Below are positions 40,401 through 49,740 of a stretch of DNA of 64,000 nucleotides, in pieces. Every line of letters starts with the position of its first letter. Position 1 is the first letter of the stretch. Under the pieces are notes generated by a model. It made no database searches and had not been told where the DNA came from. It saw only the letters and a program-made list of their open reading frames with translations. The DNA comes from Azospirillum thiophilum (GTDB lineage: Bacteria; Pseudomonadota; Alphaproteobacteria; Azospirillales; Azospirillaceae): positions 518,501 through 582,500 of the forward strand of contig NZ_CP012403.1 in assembly GCF_001305595.1 (NCBI RefSeq), given 5' to 3'. Both the position numbers and the translations under genes were made by a program.

Positions 40401-40935
40401 ACGGCGTTGTTGCGCAAATCGGGAAACGGCCGATCGAGGAGGACTGCGGGTAAGGTCACGGCCCTCCGGCGGCACAGGCCAATGACCAGTGCCGCCGGTA
40501 TGACACCCACGCCCGCCGTCTTGTCGATACGTTGTCGGAAAATGCCCCGACTTGATCGGCAAAGCCATTTGGTCAGCAATGCTGCCATTTTTTATCGCGA
40601 GCATCCCGTCTCTGCCAACGATTTGCCGGCAAAGCCGCTGCCGCACCGAATCGATTCGGCTTTCACCCATTTCCGGCAAGGGACCGACCACCGGGAGGTG
40701 CGGCAGATGGGCACTGTGCGCCTTTGCCGCGGAACCAGCGATGGACCGGATGTCAATGCGCTTTGGATAAATTCGGCAGATATGTGACTGGATTGTCCGA
40801 ATCTTTGGAGAAATACCCCCAAAGGAGTAAAAATCACCGCTTGGTCAGAAATCCTGCCGTTTATTTGCCGTCGAATTGTCGGTTTGGGGGTGGTACTACC
40901 ATTCCAAAGAATACCGAGAGGAGACATCCACCATC
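40401..40935. other. gene-free region with IS-end-like inverted repeat, upstream of NAD-GDH
   Basis: No credible gene. The bases 40403-40426 (starting GGCGTTGTTGCGCAAATC) and the reverse complement of 40543-40566 (starting GGCTTTGCCGATCAAGTC) match at 16 of 24 positions without gaps and resemble IS5/IS903-type ends. This suggests a 164-base relic or mini-element. The remaining stretch to 40935 is moderately AT-rich and should contain the glutamate dehydrogenase promoter. Confidence 0.35.
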
Positions 40936-43900
40936 ATGCGGACGGCGACGAAGGATCTGGCGGGCGACTTGCGGCAGCAACTGGCCGAACTGGTGCGCAG
41001 CCGGGTTCCGAACGCGCGGGCGGAGCGCTTCGTCAAGCGCTTCTACGCCAACGTGCCCCCGGACGACCTGCTGCGCGCCACACCGGAACAGCTCTACGGC
41101 GCGGCGCTGGCGATGTGGCAATGGGGGCAGCAGCGAGAGGCCGGCACGCCCAAGCTGCGGGTCTATACCCCGCGCCTGGACGAGCATGGCTGGCAATCCG
41201 AACGCTCGGTGGTGGAGATCGTCAACGACGACATGCCCTTCCTGGTCGATTCCGTGACGGCGGAGCTGAACCGGCAAGGCGTTACCGTCCATCTCGTCAT
41301 CCATCCCGTCACCCGCGTCGTCCGCGACGCCGAGGGCCGCATCGCCGAGTTGCTGGAGCCGGGCGAGGAACGGGACGGCGCGCGCGACGAATCCTTCATG
41401 CACTGCTCGATCGACCCGCTGTCGGATCCCGACGCCCAGGCCCGGCTGCGCGAGGGGATCGAGCGGGTGCTGGCCGACGTCCGTGCCGCGGTGGAGGATT
41501 GGACGCCGATGCGCGAGCGTGTCCGCACCGCCCGCGACGGCATCGCCAACGCCCCGGACGCGGAGGAGTCGAAGGAGGCCGCCGATTTCCTGGGCTGGGT
41601 CGACGACGGCAACATGACACTGCTGGGCAGCCGCCAGTACATCGCCACCCTCGGCGACGGCGTCGGCGATCCCTGGCTGGAACTGGTCGAAGGCAGCGGG
41701 CTCGGCGTGCTGCGCGATCCGGAGATCACCGTGTTCGACGAGCATGGCCACGCCGCCGTGCTGCCCGCCGAGATCCGCGCCTTCCTGCACCAGCCGCGCG
41801 CCCTCCTGGTGACCAAGGGCACCCGGCAGGCCACCGTCCACCGCGCGGTGCCGCTCGACGCCATCCTGGTCAAGCGCTTCGACGACCGGGGCAAGGTGGT
41901 GGGGGGCACGCTGGCGGTCGGGCTGTTCACCTCGGTCGCTTACAACCGCAGCCCGCGCGAGATCCCGTTCCTGCGCCGCAAGGTCGCCCGCGTCATGGCG
42001 CGCGCCGGCTTCGACCCGCAAGGTCATGACGGCAAGGCGCTGCTGAATATCCTGGAAACCTTCCCGCGCGACGAGCTGTTCCAGACCCCGTCGGACGAGC
42101 TGTACGAGACCGCGCTCGGCATCCTGCACCTGCAGGAACGCCAGCGGCTCGCCCTGTTCATCCGCCGCGATCCATTCGAGCGCTTCGTCTCCGCCCTGGT
42201 CTTCGTGCCGCGAGACCGCTACGACACCGTGCTCCGCCGCAAGATCCAGGCGCTGCTCGAGTCCGCCTACCAGGGAGCCTGCGCCTCCAGCCACACCCAG
42301 CTGTCGGACAGCGCGCTCGCCCGCCTGCACCTGATGGTGAAGACCGAGCCGGGCAAGGTTCCCGTCGTAGACGTCGGCGAGATCGAGGCACGGCTGGTCC
42401 AGGCCTCCCGCAGCTGGGCCGACCGGCTGCGCGACGCGCTGGTCGAGGCCCATGGCGAGGAGATCGGCAACGCCCGCCTGCGCCGCTACGCCGACGCCTT
42501 CCCCGCCGGCTACCGCGAGACCTTCTCGGCGGAATCCGCGGTGCACGACATCAGCCAGATCGAACGCGCACTCACCGAACAGCGGCTGGGCATCGTGCTG
42601 TTCCACCCGCTGGAAGCCGATGGCGACGAACTGCATGTCAAGATCTACCACCAGGGCCGGCCGGTGCCGCTGTCCGACGTGCTGCCGATGCTGGAGCACA
42701 TGGACCTGAAGGTCATCACCGAGCAGCCCTACGAGGTGCGCCCGGCCGGCGGTGCGCCGGCGGCCCCCCCGGTCTGGATCCACGACTTCGCCGCCCGCAC
42801 CCAGACCGGCATGCCGGTCGACTGCGTCAAGGTCAAGCAGACCTTCCAGGATGCCTTCGCCGACATCTGGGACGGCCGGATGGAGGATGACGGCTTCAAC
42901 CGGCTGGTGCTGCGCGCCGGGTTGACGGGTCGCGAGGTCACGGTGCTGCGCGCCTATGCGAAGTACCTGAAGCAGGCCCGTTTCACCTATGGCCAGGACA
43001 CGCTCGAGGCGACGCTGGCCGCCCACCCGCAGACCGCGCGCCTGCTGGCCCGGCTGTTCGCCGCCCGCTTCGATCCGCAGGCCCGGTCCGCGCCAACGGA
43101 CACGGAAAAGGGCGAGGCGCATATCCTGGAGCAGATCGAGGAAGCGCTGGACGCCGTCACCAACCTGGATGACGACCGCATCCTGCGCCGCTTCGCCAAT
43201 CTGATCCGCGCCACGCTGCGCACCAACGCCTATCAGGCCGGTGCGGGCGGTGCACCGAAGCCGCATCTGTCCTTCAAGCTCGACAGCGGCTCGATCGATG
43301 AACTGCCGCTGCCGCGCCCGTGGGTCGAGGTCTTCGTCTACAGCCCGCGCATGGAAGGCGTCCATCTGCGCGGCGGCAAGGTCGCCCGCGGCGGCATCCG
43401 CTGGTCCGACCGGCGCGAGGATTTCCGCACCGAGATCCTCGGGCTGATGAAGGCGCAGATGGTGAAGAACACCGTCATCGTGCCGGTGGGCTCCAAGGGC
43501 GGCTTCGTCGTCAAGCGTCCGCCGGCGCCCGGCGCCGGACGCGAGGCGGCGCTGGCCGAAGGCATCGAGTGCTACAAGATCCTGATGCGCGGCCTGCTGG
43601 ACATCACCGACAATTTCGCCGCCGATGGCTCGGTCGTGCCGCCGAAGGACGTGGTGCGCCACGACGCCGACGACCCCTATCTGGTGGTCGCCGCCGACAA
43701 GGGCACGGCCACCTTCTCCGACATCGCCAACGGGGTTTCGGTCGACCATGGCTTCTGGCTGGGCGACGCCTTCGCGTCGGGCGGTTCGGCCGGCTACGAC
43801 CACAAGGCGATGGGCATCACCGCCCGCGGCGCCTGGGAATCGGTGAAGCGCCATTTCCGCGAGATGGGCACCGACATCCAGACCACAGACTTCACAGTCG

Positions 43901-45780
43901 TCGGCGTCGGCGACATGTCGGGCGACGTGTTCGGCAACGGCATGCTGCTGTCCCGCCACATCCGCCTGCTGGCCGCCTTCGACCACCGCCACATCTTCCT
44001 CGATCCCGATCCGGACGCCGAAGCCAGTTGGGAGGAGCGCAACCGGCTGTTCGCCCTGCCCCGCTCCTCCTGGGCGGATTACGACCGCAGCCGGATGTCG
44101 AGCGGCGCCATGATCATCGACCGCAGCGCCAAGACGGTGGAGTTGTCGGCCGAGGTCCGTGCCCGCTTCGGCATCGAGCAGGCCCATTTGTCACCGGCCG
44201 AGCTGATGCGCCGCCTGCTGACGGCGGAGGTCGACCTGCTGTGGTTCGGCGGCATCGGCACCTACATCAAGGCGTCGACCGAGACCAATGCCGAAGCCGG
44301 CGACAAGGCCAACGACGCGCTTCGCATCGACGGCGGCCAGATCCGCGCCAGGGTGGTCGGCGAAGGCGCCAACCTGGGCGTCACCCAGCGCGGCCGCATC
44401 GAGGCTGCCGGGAAAGGAGTGCGGCTGAACACCGATGCCATCGACAATTCGGCCGGCGTCGACACCTCCGACCATGAGGTGAACATCAAGATCCTGCTGG
44501 GCGACGTCATGGCGCGCGGCGACATGACGCTGAAGCAGCGCGACATGCTCTTGTCGGCGATGACCGACGAGGTGGCCGGTCTGGTGCTGGCCGACAACTA
44601 CCGCCAGAGCCAGGCCCTGACCATCGCCGAGGCGCAAGGGGCGTCGCTGCTGGAGGCCCAGGCCCGCTTCATCCGCAACCTGGAAAAGACCGGCCGCCTG
44701 AACCGCGCCATCGAGTATCTGCCGACCGACGAGGAACTGGCCCAGCGCATGGCGGAACGCCGCGGTCTGACCCGGCCGGAGCTGGCGGTGCTGCTGGCCT
44801 ACGCCAAGATCACGCTGTACGACGAGTTGCTGGCGTCGGAGCTGCCGGACGACCCGGCAACGGTCGAGGATCTGCTGCGCTACTTCCCGCAGCCGCTGCG
44901 CGAAGGCCAGCGCGAGGCGATCTTCCGCCACCGGCTGCGCCGCGAGATCGTGGCGACGGCGGTGACCAACAGCCTGGTCAACCGCGTCGGCCCGACCTTC
45001 GTCCGCGACATGGTGGAGAAGACCGGCCTGGGTCCGGCGGATGTCGCCCGCGCCTATGCCATCGCCCGCGACGTGTTCCAGCTGCGCCCGCTGTGGGACG
45101 CCATCGACGCGCTCGACACCGTCGTTCCGGCAGCGCTACAGACCGCGCTGATGCTGGAGACGGTCCATCTTATGGACCGGGCGGTCGCCTGGTTCCTGGC
45201 GCACAGCCCGCATCCGCTGGACATGGGCGGCGAATCCGCCGCCTTCCGTCCGGGGGTGGAGGCTCTGGCCGCCGGGTTGGACCGCTTCCTCGATGCCGAG
45301 GAATCCTCCCGCCTCGCCGCCCGCGTCGCCGACGCCATCGCCCAGGGCGTGCCGGAGGATCTGGCCCGCCGGATCGCGGCGTTGCCGGTGCTGGCCGCCG
45401 CCCCCGATCTGGTGCGGATCGCCGAACGCACCGGCCGCGCGGTCGAGGGTGTCGCCTCGGTCTATTTTGGGCTGGGCCGCCGCTTCGGCCTGGAATGGCT
45501 GCGCGACCGTGCCAGCGGCGCCAAGGTCGACAACCACTGGCAGCGCCAGGCGGTCGCCGCGATCGTCGACGACCTGTTCGCCCACCAGAGCGCGCTGACC
45601 GTGCGCGTTCTGGAAAGCGAGGGCGACGAGGCCGCCGCGGTCGATGCCTGGATCGCCAGCCGCAGCCTGGTGGTGGACCGGGTGGAACAGCTTCTGGCCG
45701 AGCTGCGCGCCCAGCCGGTGGTCGACCTCGCCATGCTGGCGGTCGCCAACCGGCAGCTGCGCGGCCTGATCGCCGGGTAA
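40936..45780 (+). CDS. NAD-specific glutamate dehydrogenase, large (GDH-180 / L_1610) type
   Basis: A 1614-residue enzyme of the Bac_GDH family, which converts glutamate to 2-oxoglutarate, ammonia and NADH. The length is normal for the class (about 1600). The start at 40936 (MRTATKDLAGDL) is preferred, with GAGGAG 12 bases upstream. The N-terminal ~700 residues carry ACT-like regulatory domains. The catalytic core includes KVARGGIRWSDRREDFRTEILGLMKAQMVKNTVIVPVGSKGGFVVK near residue 830-860 and VVAADKGTATFSDIAN, and the C-terminal region is helical. The usual role is glutamate catabolism and nitrogen balance. A terminator follows at 45900. Confidence 0.95.
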   Translation: MRTATKDLAGDLRQQLAELVRSRVPNARAERFVKRFYANVPPDDLLRATPEQLYGAALAMWQWGQQREAGTPKLRVYTPRLDEHGWQSERSVVEIVNDDMPFLVDSVTAELNRQGVTVHLVIHPVTRVVRDAEGRIAELLEPGEERDGARDESFMHCSIDPLSDPDAQARLREGIERVLADVRAAVEDWTPMRERVRTARDGIANAPDAEESKEAADFLGWVDDGNMTLLGSRQYIATLGDGVGDPWLELVEGSGLGVLRDPEITVFDEHGHAAVLPAEIRAFLHQPRALLVTKGTRQATVHRAVPLDAILVKRFDDRGKVVGGTLAVGLFTSVAYNRSPREIPFLRRKVARVMARAGFDPQGHDGKALLNILETFPRDELFQTPSDELYETALGILHLQERQRLALFIRRDPFERFVSALVFVPRDRYDTVLRRKIQALLESAYQGACASSHTQLSDSALARLHLMVKTEPGKVPVVDVGEIEARLVQASRSWADRLRDALVEAHGEEIGNARLRRYADAFPAGYRETFSAESAVHDISQIERALTEQRLGIVLFHPLEADGDELHVKIYHQGRPVPLSDVLPMLEHMDLKVITEQPYEVRPAGGAPAAPPVWIHDFAARTQTGMPVDCVKVKQTFQDAFADIWDGRMEDDGFNRLVLRAGLTGREVTVLRAYAKYLKQARFTYGQDTLEATLAAHPQTARLLARLFAARFDPQARSAPTDTEKGEAHILEQIEEALDAVTNLDDDRILRRFANLIRATLRTNAYQAGAGGAPKPHLSFKLDSGSIDELPLPRPWVEVFVYSPRMEGVHLRGGKVARGGIRWSDRREDFRTEILGLMKAQMVKNTVIVPVGSKGGFVVKRPPAPGAGREAALAEGIECYKILMRGLLDITDNFAADGSVVPPKDVVRHDADDPYLVVAADKGTATFSDIANGVSVDHGFWLGDAFASGGSAGYDHKAMGITARGAWESVKRHFREMGTDIQTTDFTVVGVGDMSGDVFGNGMLLSRHIRLLAAFDHRHIFLDPDPDAEASWEERNRLFALPRSSWADYDRSRMSSGAMIIDRSAKTVELSAEVRARFGIEQAHLSPAELMRRLLTAEVDLLWFGGIGTYIKASTETNAEAGDKANDALRIDGGQIRARVVGEGANLGVTQRGRIEAAGKGVRLNTDAIDNSAGVDTSDHEVNIKILLGDVMARGDMTLKQRDMLLSAMTDEVAGLVLADNYRQSQALTIAEAQGASLLEAQARFIRNLEKTGRLNRAIEYLPTDEELAQRMAERRGLTRPELAVLLAYAKITLYDELLASELPDDPATVEDLLRYFPQPLREGQREAIFRHRLRREIVATAVTNSLVNRVGPTFVRDMVEKTGLGPADVARAYAIARDVFQLRPLWDAIDALDTVVPAALQTALMLETVHLMDRAVAWFLAHSPHPLDMGGESAAFRPGVEALAAGLDRFLDAEESSRLAARVADAIAQGVPEDLARRIAALPVLAAAPDLVRIAERTGRAVEGVASVYFGLGRRFGLEWLRDRASGAKVDNHWQRQAVAAIVDDLFAHQSALTVRVLESEGDEAAAVDAWIASRSLVVDRVEQLLAELRAQPVVDLAMLAVANRQLRGLIAG

Positions 45781-45899
45781 CGGGATAGGAGACGGCTCGG
45801 TTCGGCCGGATCGGCCGCGCAGTTCGCGCGACCGATCCGCCGGAGCGTCGGCGCCTTCGCAAGGCACGTTCGGGCGCCGGCCTTCAGTCTCCTCGCCTC

Positions 45900-45940
45900 G
45901 GGCGGATCCGCTTGACCGCGGGTCCGCCCACTTTCTTTTT
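45900..45940 (+). terminator. rho-independent terminator after NAD-GDH
   Basis: Stem GGGCGGATCCGC (45900-45911) with GCGGGTCCGCCC (45918-45929), one mismatch in twelve, loop TTGACC, followed by ACTTTCTTTTT. It lies 120 bases after the glutamate dehydrogenase stop and 47 bases before the end of the convergent AraC gene. Confidence 0.75.
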
Positions 45941-45986
45941 CGAAAGCAACCTTTGCGATTGCCGGATCGCTCCAGGACTCATCCCG

Positions 45987-47027
45987 TCAGCCGGCGACGG
46001 CCGGAAGGGCGATGCGGGCGCCCCGCACCTGCCGCGGGGTATGGCCGAAGCGCCGTTTGAAGGCGGTGGCGAAATTGGCCGGGCTGGAATAGCCGGCGAG
46101 ATAGGCGGCCTCCATCACGCTGACGCCATCCCGTTCCAGCGCCGTCCGCGCCCGTTCCATCCGGCGCGCCCGTTCATACTCGAACACCGACATGCCATGG
46201 CCGGCGCGGAACAGCCGGTGCAGCGTGCTGACGCTCATCCCGGCATGGCGGGCGACCTCCTCCAGCCGCAGCGGCGCGTCGTCGTCGACATCGCGGCTTT
46301 CCAGATAGTCGCAGGCGATGCGCAGGCGGGCATGGTCGCGGGTGCTCAGCGTCTGCATGGCCGGCGTGTCCAGCATCCCCAGGGCGTCGGCGACGATCTC
46401 AAGGGCATGGCTTTCCAGATAGAGGCTTTCCAGCAAGGGCGTGCAGGTGGCCGGACCAGTCAGCCGTTCCGCCAGCGCGACCTGCCGTGGTGTCGGCCGC
46501 AACATCAGACTGGCACCATGCGACCGGCGGAGACGCTGCAAGCCCTTCTCTCCCGCCATACGGTCGTCGGCCGGACCGCCCGCGCCGTCGAACCAGTCCG
46601 GGGGCAGGCCCAGCGTGATCTTGCGCACCCAGTTGCCGCGCATCGCCCGCCGCTGGAACCAATCCTCTTCAGTGCGGGACAGCAGGAACAGGATCGGCTC
46701 TTGCGCGGCGGACAAGGCGTAGCGGCGCCGGCCGAGCGAGATGTCGACCTCCCCCCGCAGGAACAGCGCCACCGTCAGCCCCGGCCCGGCCACGGCCGCC
46801 GTCGTCATGTCGCGCAGGTCGACCGCATCGGTGGCGTGCAGCGACAGGCCGCTGCGCAGCATCTCCATGCGGAAGCGGCCGCGCAGGACGATGTCGTCGG
46901 GATCGAGCTCCGGCATGATCGCAGGAAGACTCTCACCGCCGCGGTTGCCCCGCACCACCAGATCCCGCCAGCGGAGCGGACTGTCGGGAACCGTCATTCC
47001 GGGCACCATCCCCTCGCCATCCGTCAT
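45987..47027 (-). CDS. AraC family transcriptional regulator (PchR/siderophore type)
   Basis: A 346-residue regulator with an N-terminal sensing domain and a C-terminal double HTH (about residues 245-340: LRLEEVARHAGMSVSTLHRLFRAGHGMSVFEYERARRMERA then AAYLAGYSSPANFATAFKRRFGHTPRQVR). It is divergent from a TonB receptor gene. The N-terminal part (FLRGEVDISLGRRRYALSA, LLSRTEEDWFQRR) resembles PchR-like regulators that sense a ferric siderophore or haem and activate the receptor gene. Ligand inferred. Confidence 0.88.
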   Translation of the reverse strand: MTDGEGMVPGMTVPDSPLRWRDLVVRGNRGGESLPAIMPELDPDDIVLRGRFRMEMLRSGLSLHATDAVDLRDMTTAAVAGPGLTVALFLRGEVDISLGRRRYALSAAQEPILFLLSRTEEDWFQRRAMRGNWVRKITLGLPPDWFDGAGGPADDRMAGEKGLQRLRRSHGASLMLRPTPRQVALAERLTGPATCTPLLESLYLESHALEIVADALGMLDTPAMQTLSTRDHARLRIACDYLESRDVDDDAPLRLEEVARHAGMSVSTLHRLFRAGHGMSVFEYERARRMERARTALERDGVSVMEAAYLAGYSSPANFATAFKRRFGHTPRQVRGARIALPAVAG

Positions 47028-47235
47028 CGGCCATCCCCGTCATCTGGCGATCCGGCAAAGAAGTTTGACCGGCGCGCAAAGGCATTGTCGGCGCAGCACG
47101 GGCTATACCAGCGTGAACAGCGTCCAGGACGCTGGACCAGATTTGCGAATGCGTCTCATTCTCCGATATCACGATGCCGGCCGGTGGTCCAGCGGGCGTG
47201 TGCCGGGGGTGGCGCGAAAGGATGGACCGCCGACC
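47028..47235. promoter_or_regulatory. divergent araC/TonB-receptor control region with Fur-box-like site
   Basis: The stretch TGCGAATGCGTCTCATTCTC at 47145-47164 contains the inverted repeat GAATG-N5-CATTC (47147-47161). This resembles alphaproteobacterial Fur boxes of the TGCNAATGA...TCATT kind. It lies about 75 bases upstream of the receptor gene, so iron repression of the receptor is likely. Confidence 0.5.
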
Positions 47236-49239
47236 ATGACCTGCCGATTCCGTCACCGGATCACCAGCACGACCGCCCTCATCACCCTGTCCCTGCTCGG
47301 CCTTTTCCCGGTTGCGCAGGCCGCCCCGGCCCTGGCGCACGACAAGGAGACCGCCCTCACCCTGCCCTCCGTCGCGGTGGAAGGCGAAGCACCCCGCCCG
47401 GTGGAGGCGGCGACCGTCATCGACCAGAAGGCGATCGACCGCGAGGTGCCGCAAAACCTGCGCGACCTGTTCCAGGGCGAGCCGAGCATCACCATCCCCG
47501 GCAGCAGCACCGCGGCACAGAAGATCTATCTGCACGGCATCGACCAGAGCAAGCTGAACGTCACCATCGACGGCGCCGCCCAGCGCGCCGGCATCTGGCA
47601 CCACAACGGCAACCTGACGCTCGACCCCACCTTCCTGAAGTCGGTTGAGGTCGATCCCGGCGTGTCGCCGGCCGATGCCGGTCCGGGCGCACTCGGCGGT
47701 ACAGTGGCCTTCAAGACCAAGAACGCCACCGACATGCTGCTGCCGGGACAGGAGGTCGGCGGCACCGCCATCCTCGGCTACGACACCAATTCCGAGACCT
47801 GGCGGACCACCGGCGCCGGCTATGCCGCCAAGCACGGCTTCGAGCTCCTGGGCATCGGCACCCTGTCGCGCGGCAGGAATTACGAGAACGGCAACGGCGT
47901 CACCGAAGCCGGCACCGGCACCGATCTGGTCAGCGGCCTGGGCAAGCTGGCCTATGAGTCCGACGGCGGCCATCGCCTGTCGGTGTCGGGCGAGCATGTG
48001 CGCGACGACGCGGTCCGCCGCCTGCGGTCCAACCTCGGCCTCGTCGGCGGGCCGACCGGTCCGCTGATGAACAGCAACACCGCGACCCGCACCACCGCCG
48101 TCGTCAGCTACGAGACCACGCAGCCGACCGACTGGTTCAACCCCGGCGTTACCTTCTCCTACACCCGCAACCGGCTGGAACGTCCGAACGAGAACCGCCG
48201 CACCACGGCGCACGGCGCCTTCGACAGCCAGGTCGACACCATCGGGCTGACGGTGAAGAACAGCTTCGCCATCCCGACCGGCACCCTGACCGCCGGCTTC
48301 GATCTCTCCCGCGACGACATCCACATTGACCGCTTCCACTTCACCACCGACGCGGACGAGCGGATCACCAATGTCGGCGGCTTCCTGCAGGCACGTCTGG
48401 CACCGCTGGAGCGGCTGCGCCTGTCGACCGGCGTCCGCCTGGACCACCAGAGTTACCGGTCGGTCGACAAGAAGACCTTTGAGAATACCGGCCTCAGCCC
48501 CAATCTGTCGGCCGACTACGGCCTGACCGACAGCCTGACCGCCTTCGGCGGCTACAGCTACAACTGGGGCGGGCTGGAGATGGCGGAGGCCGCGCTGTTC
48601 CATGCCGCCAACTACCGCTACTCCAGCGACCTGGAGCCGGTGACCGCCCACAACATGCGGGCCGGGCTGCGTTATGCCCACCAGGGCCTGCGGCTGGAGG
48701 CGGCGGCCTTCCTGACCTACATGGAAAACCCGGTCGCCTGGAACTACACCACCTACACCCGCGTCAACGGCGAGGATTTGCGCACCCGGGGCTTCGACCT
48801 CACCGTCGGCCATGACTGGAGCAATGCCGGCATCAACGCGAAATACACCCACACCGCCGTGACGTACGGCAACCGCATGGCGCTGTCGTCCGACTACAAC
48901 ACCGCGGTGCCGGTCGGCGACCTCTTCGCGCTGCGCGGCCATTACAGCTTCGAGGACCTGCGGCTGACGCTGGGCGCCTCGTCGGAGATCGCGCTGAAGA
49001 TCGAGGACGACGCGCTCCGGGCCAACGGTTTCCGCTCCATCGACGGCTATCAGGTCGTCAATCTCTTCACCGAATGGAAGCCGATGGAAACGGCGCCCAA
49101 CTGGACGCTGCGGGCCGAGGCCAACAACATCTTCGACGCCGCCTATGTCAGCCGCTCCAGCTACGGCCAGACTTCCACCGTACAGCCGGCATTGGCGGAA
49201 GGGCGGAGCGTCTACCTGACCTCGACCGTCAAATTCTGA
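47236..49239 (+). CDS. TonB-dependent receptor, FetA/FrpB-like (iron-siderophore uptake)
   Basis: A 667-residue outer-membrane receptor. A signal peptide ends near AQAAPALA (residues ~29-34). The plug domain includes SVAVEGEAP, IYLHGIDQSKLNVTIDGAAQ, IWHHNGNLTLDPTFLKSVEVDPG and ADAGPGALGGTVAFKTKNATDML. That HGIDQ...IWHHNGN...PGALGG pattern is typical of the FetA/FrpB group rather than of haem receptors. A 22-strand barrel follows, ending in an aromatic residue (VYLTSTVKF). It should import a ferric siderophore with TonB energy. It is controlled by the divergent AraC gene and probably by Fur. Confidence 0.88.
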   Translation: MTCRFRHRITSTTALITLSLLGLFPVAQAAPALAHDKETALTLPSVAVEGEAPRPVEAATVIDQKAIDREVPQNLRDLFQGEPSITIPGSSTAAQKIYLHGIDQSKLNVTIDGAAQRAGIWHHNGNLTLDPTFLKSVEVDPGVSPADAGPGALGGTVAFKTKNATDMLLPGQEVGGTAILGYDTNSETWRTTGAGYAAKHGFELLGIGTLSRGRNYENGNGVTEAGTGTDLVSGLGKLAYESDGGHRLSVSGEHVRDDAVRRLRSNLGLVGGPTGPLMNSNTATRTTAVVSYETTQPTDWFNPGVTFSYTRNRLERPNENRRTTAHGAFDSQVDTIGLTVKNSFAIPTGTLTAGFDLSRDDIHIDRFHFTTDADERITNVGGFLQARLAPLERLRLSTGVRLDHQSYRSVDKKTFENTGLSPNLSADYGLTDSLTAFGGYSYNWGGLEMAEAALFHAANYRYSSDLEPVTAHNMRAGLRYAHQGLRLEAAAFLTYMENPVAWNYTTYTRVNGEDLRTRGFDLTVGHDWSNAGINAKYTHTAVTYGNRMALSSDYNTAVPVGDLFALRGHYSFEDLRLTLGASSEIALKIEDDALRANGFRSIDGYQVVNLFTEWKPMETAPNWTLRAEANNIFDAAYVSRSSYGQTSTVQPALAEGRSVYLTSTVKF

Positions 49240-49288
49240 TCGGGATGGCGCCGACCGGACCGGAAACCATCATCAAGGGAGCGCAACG

Positions 49289-49576
49289 ATGCTGACCGAA
49301 ACGGCCACGGTTCCGACGGCCCTCGCCAGCCGATACCTGCAGCAGCTCTGCAAGCATTTCGCCCACAAGATCACGGTGCGCTACGACACCGCCAGCGGCG
49401 ATGCGCAATTCCCGTGGGGAGCTTGCGCAATGACGGCGGCGGACGGCGCCCTGACCCTGCGTTGCGAGGCGGAGGATGCCGAGGCGCTGGCCCGGGTCAA
49501 GGCGGTGGTGGAGGACCATCTGGTCCGCTTCGCCTGGAAGGAGGGGCTGAAGCCGGACTGGACCCCGGTCGGCTGA
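49289..49576 (+). CDS. DUF2218 domain protein
   Basis: A 95-residue protein, 49 bases after the receptor stop. ATVPTALASRYLQQLCKHFAHKITVRYD...ARVKAVVEDHLVRFAWKEGLKPDWTP spans the whole DUF2218 domain, a small alpha-beta fold often encoded next to siderophore receptors or reductases. Its single HF/HK-rich helix (QLCKHFAHK) is conserved. A role in intracellular release or handling of iron is inferred only from the neighbourhood. Confidence 0.85.
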   Translation: MLTETATVPTALASRYLQQLCKHFAHKITVRYDTASGDAQFPWGACAMTAADGALTLRCEAEDAEALARVKAVVEDHLVRFAWKEGLKPDWTPVG

Positions 49577-49740
49577 CCCGGCCAATCATTGTCGGTACGC
49601 TCCAGGCAGGCGGCATCCGGGTCGAAGCGGCGCGACAGCGCCTCGAACACGTAGCGGCTGAGCTGGGCATGCCAGTGCAGCATCTTCGGGAAGGCGTCGG
49701 GCGGCTGGGGAAAGGAGACGCGGATGGTCGGGTCGGTCAT
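49381..49740 (-). CDS. possible small protein coupled to the GT9 gene, antisense to DUF2218
   Basis: An open frame whose ATG overlaps the GT9 stop (ATGA). The first ~55 residues (MTDPTIRVSFPQPPDAFPKM, LHWHAQLSRYVFEALSRRFD, ACLERTDNDW) read like a natural protein. Beyond about base 49576 the frame runs through the opposite strand of the DUF2218 gene to 49381, and the composition becomes that of a shadow frame. A real gene of 55-65 residues with a lost stop, or a genuine convergent overlap, are both possible. I do not recognise the family. Confidence 0.35.
   Translation of the reverse strand: MTDPTIRVSFPQPPDAFPKMLHWHAQLSRYVFEALSRRFDPDAACLERTDNDWPGQPTGVQSGFSPSFQAKRTRWSSTTALTRASASASSASQRRVRAPSAAVIAQAPHGNCASPLAVS

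Noticed and set aside
40861..44187. Very long open frame on the minus strand opposite NAD-glutamate dehydrogenase
   Set aside because: In this GC-rich DNA the antisense frame of a long gene stays open by codon bias. The translation is low-complexity (Gly, Arg, His, Gln rich) with no domain, while the plus strand encodes a full-length known enzyme.
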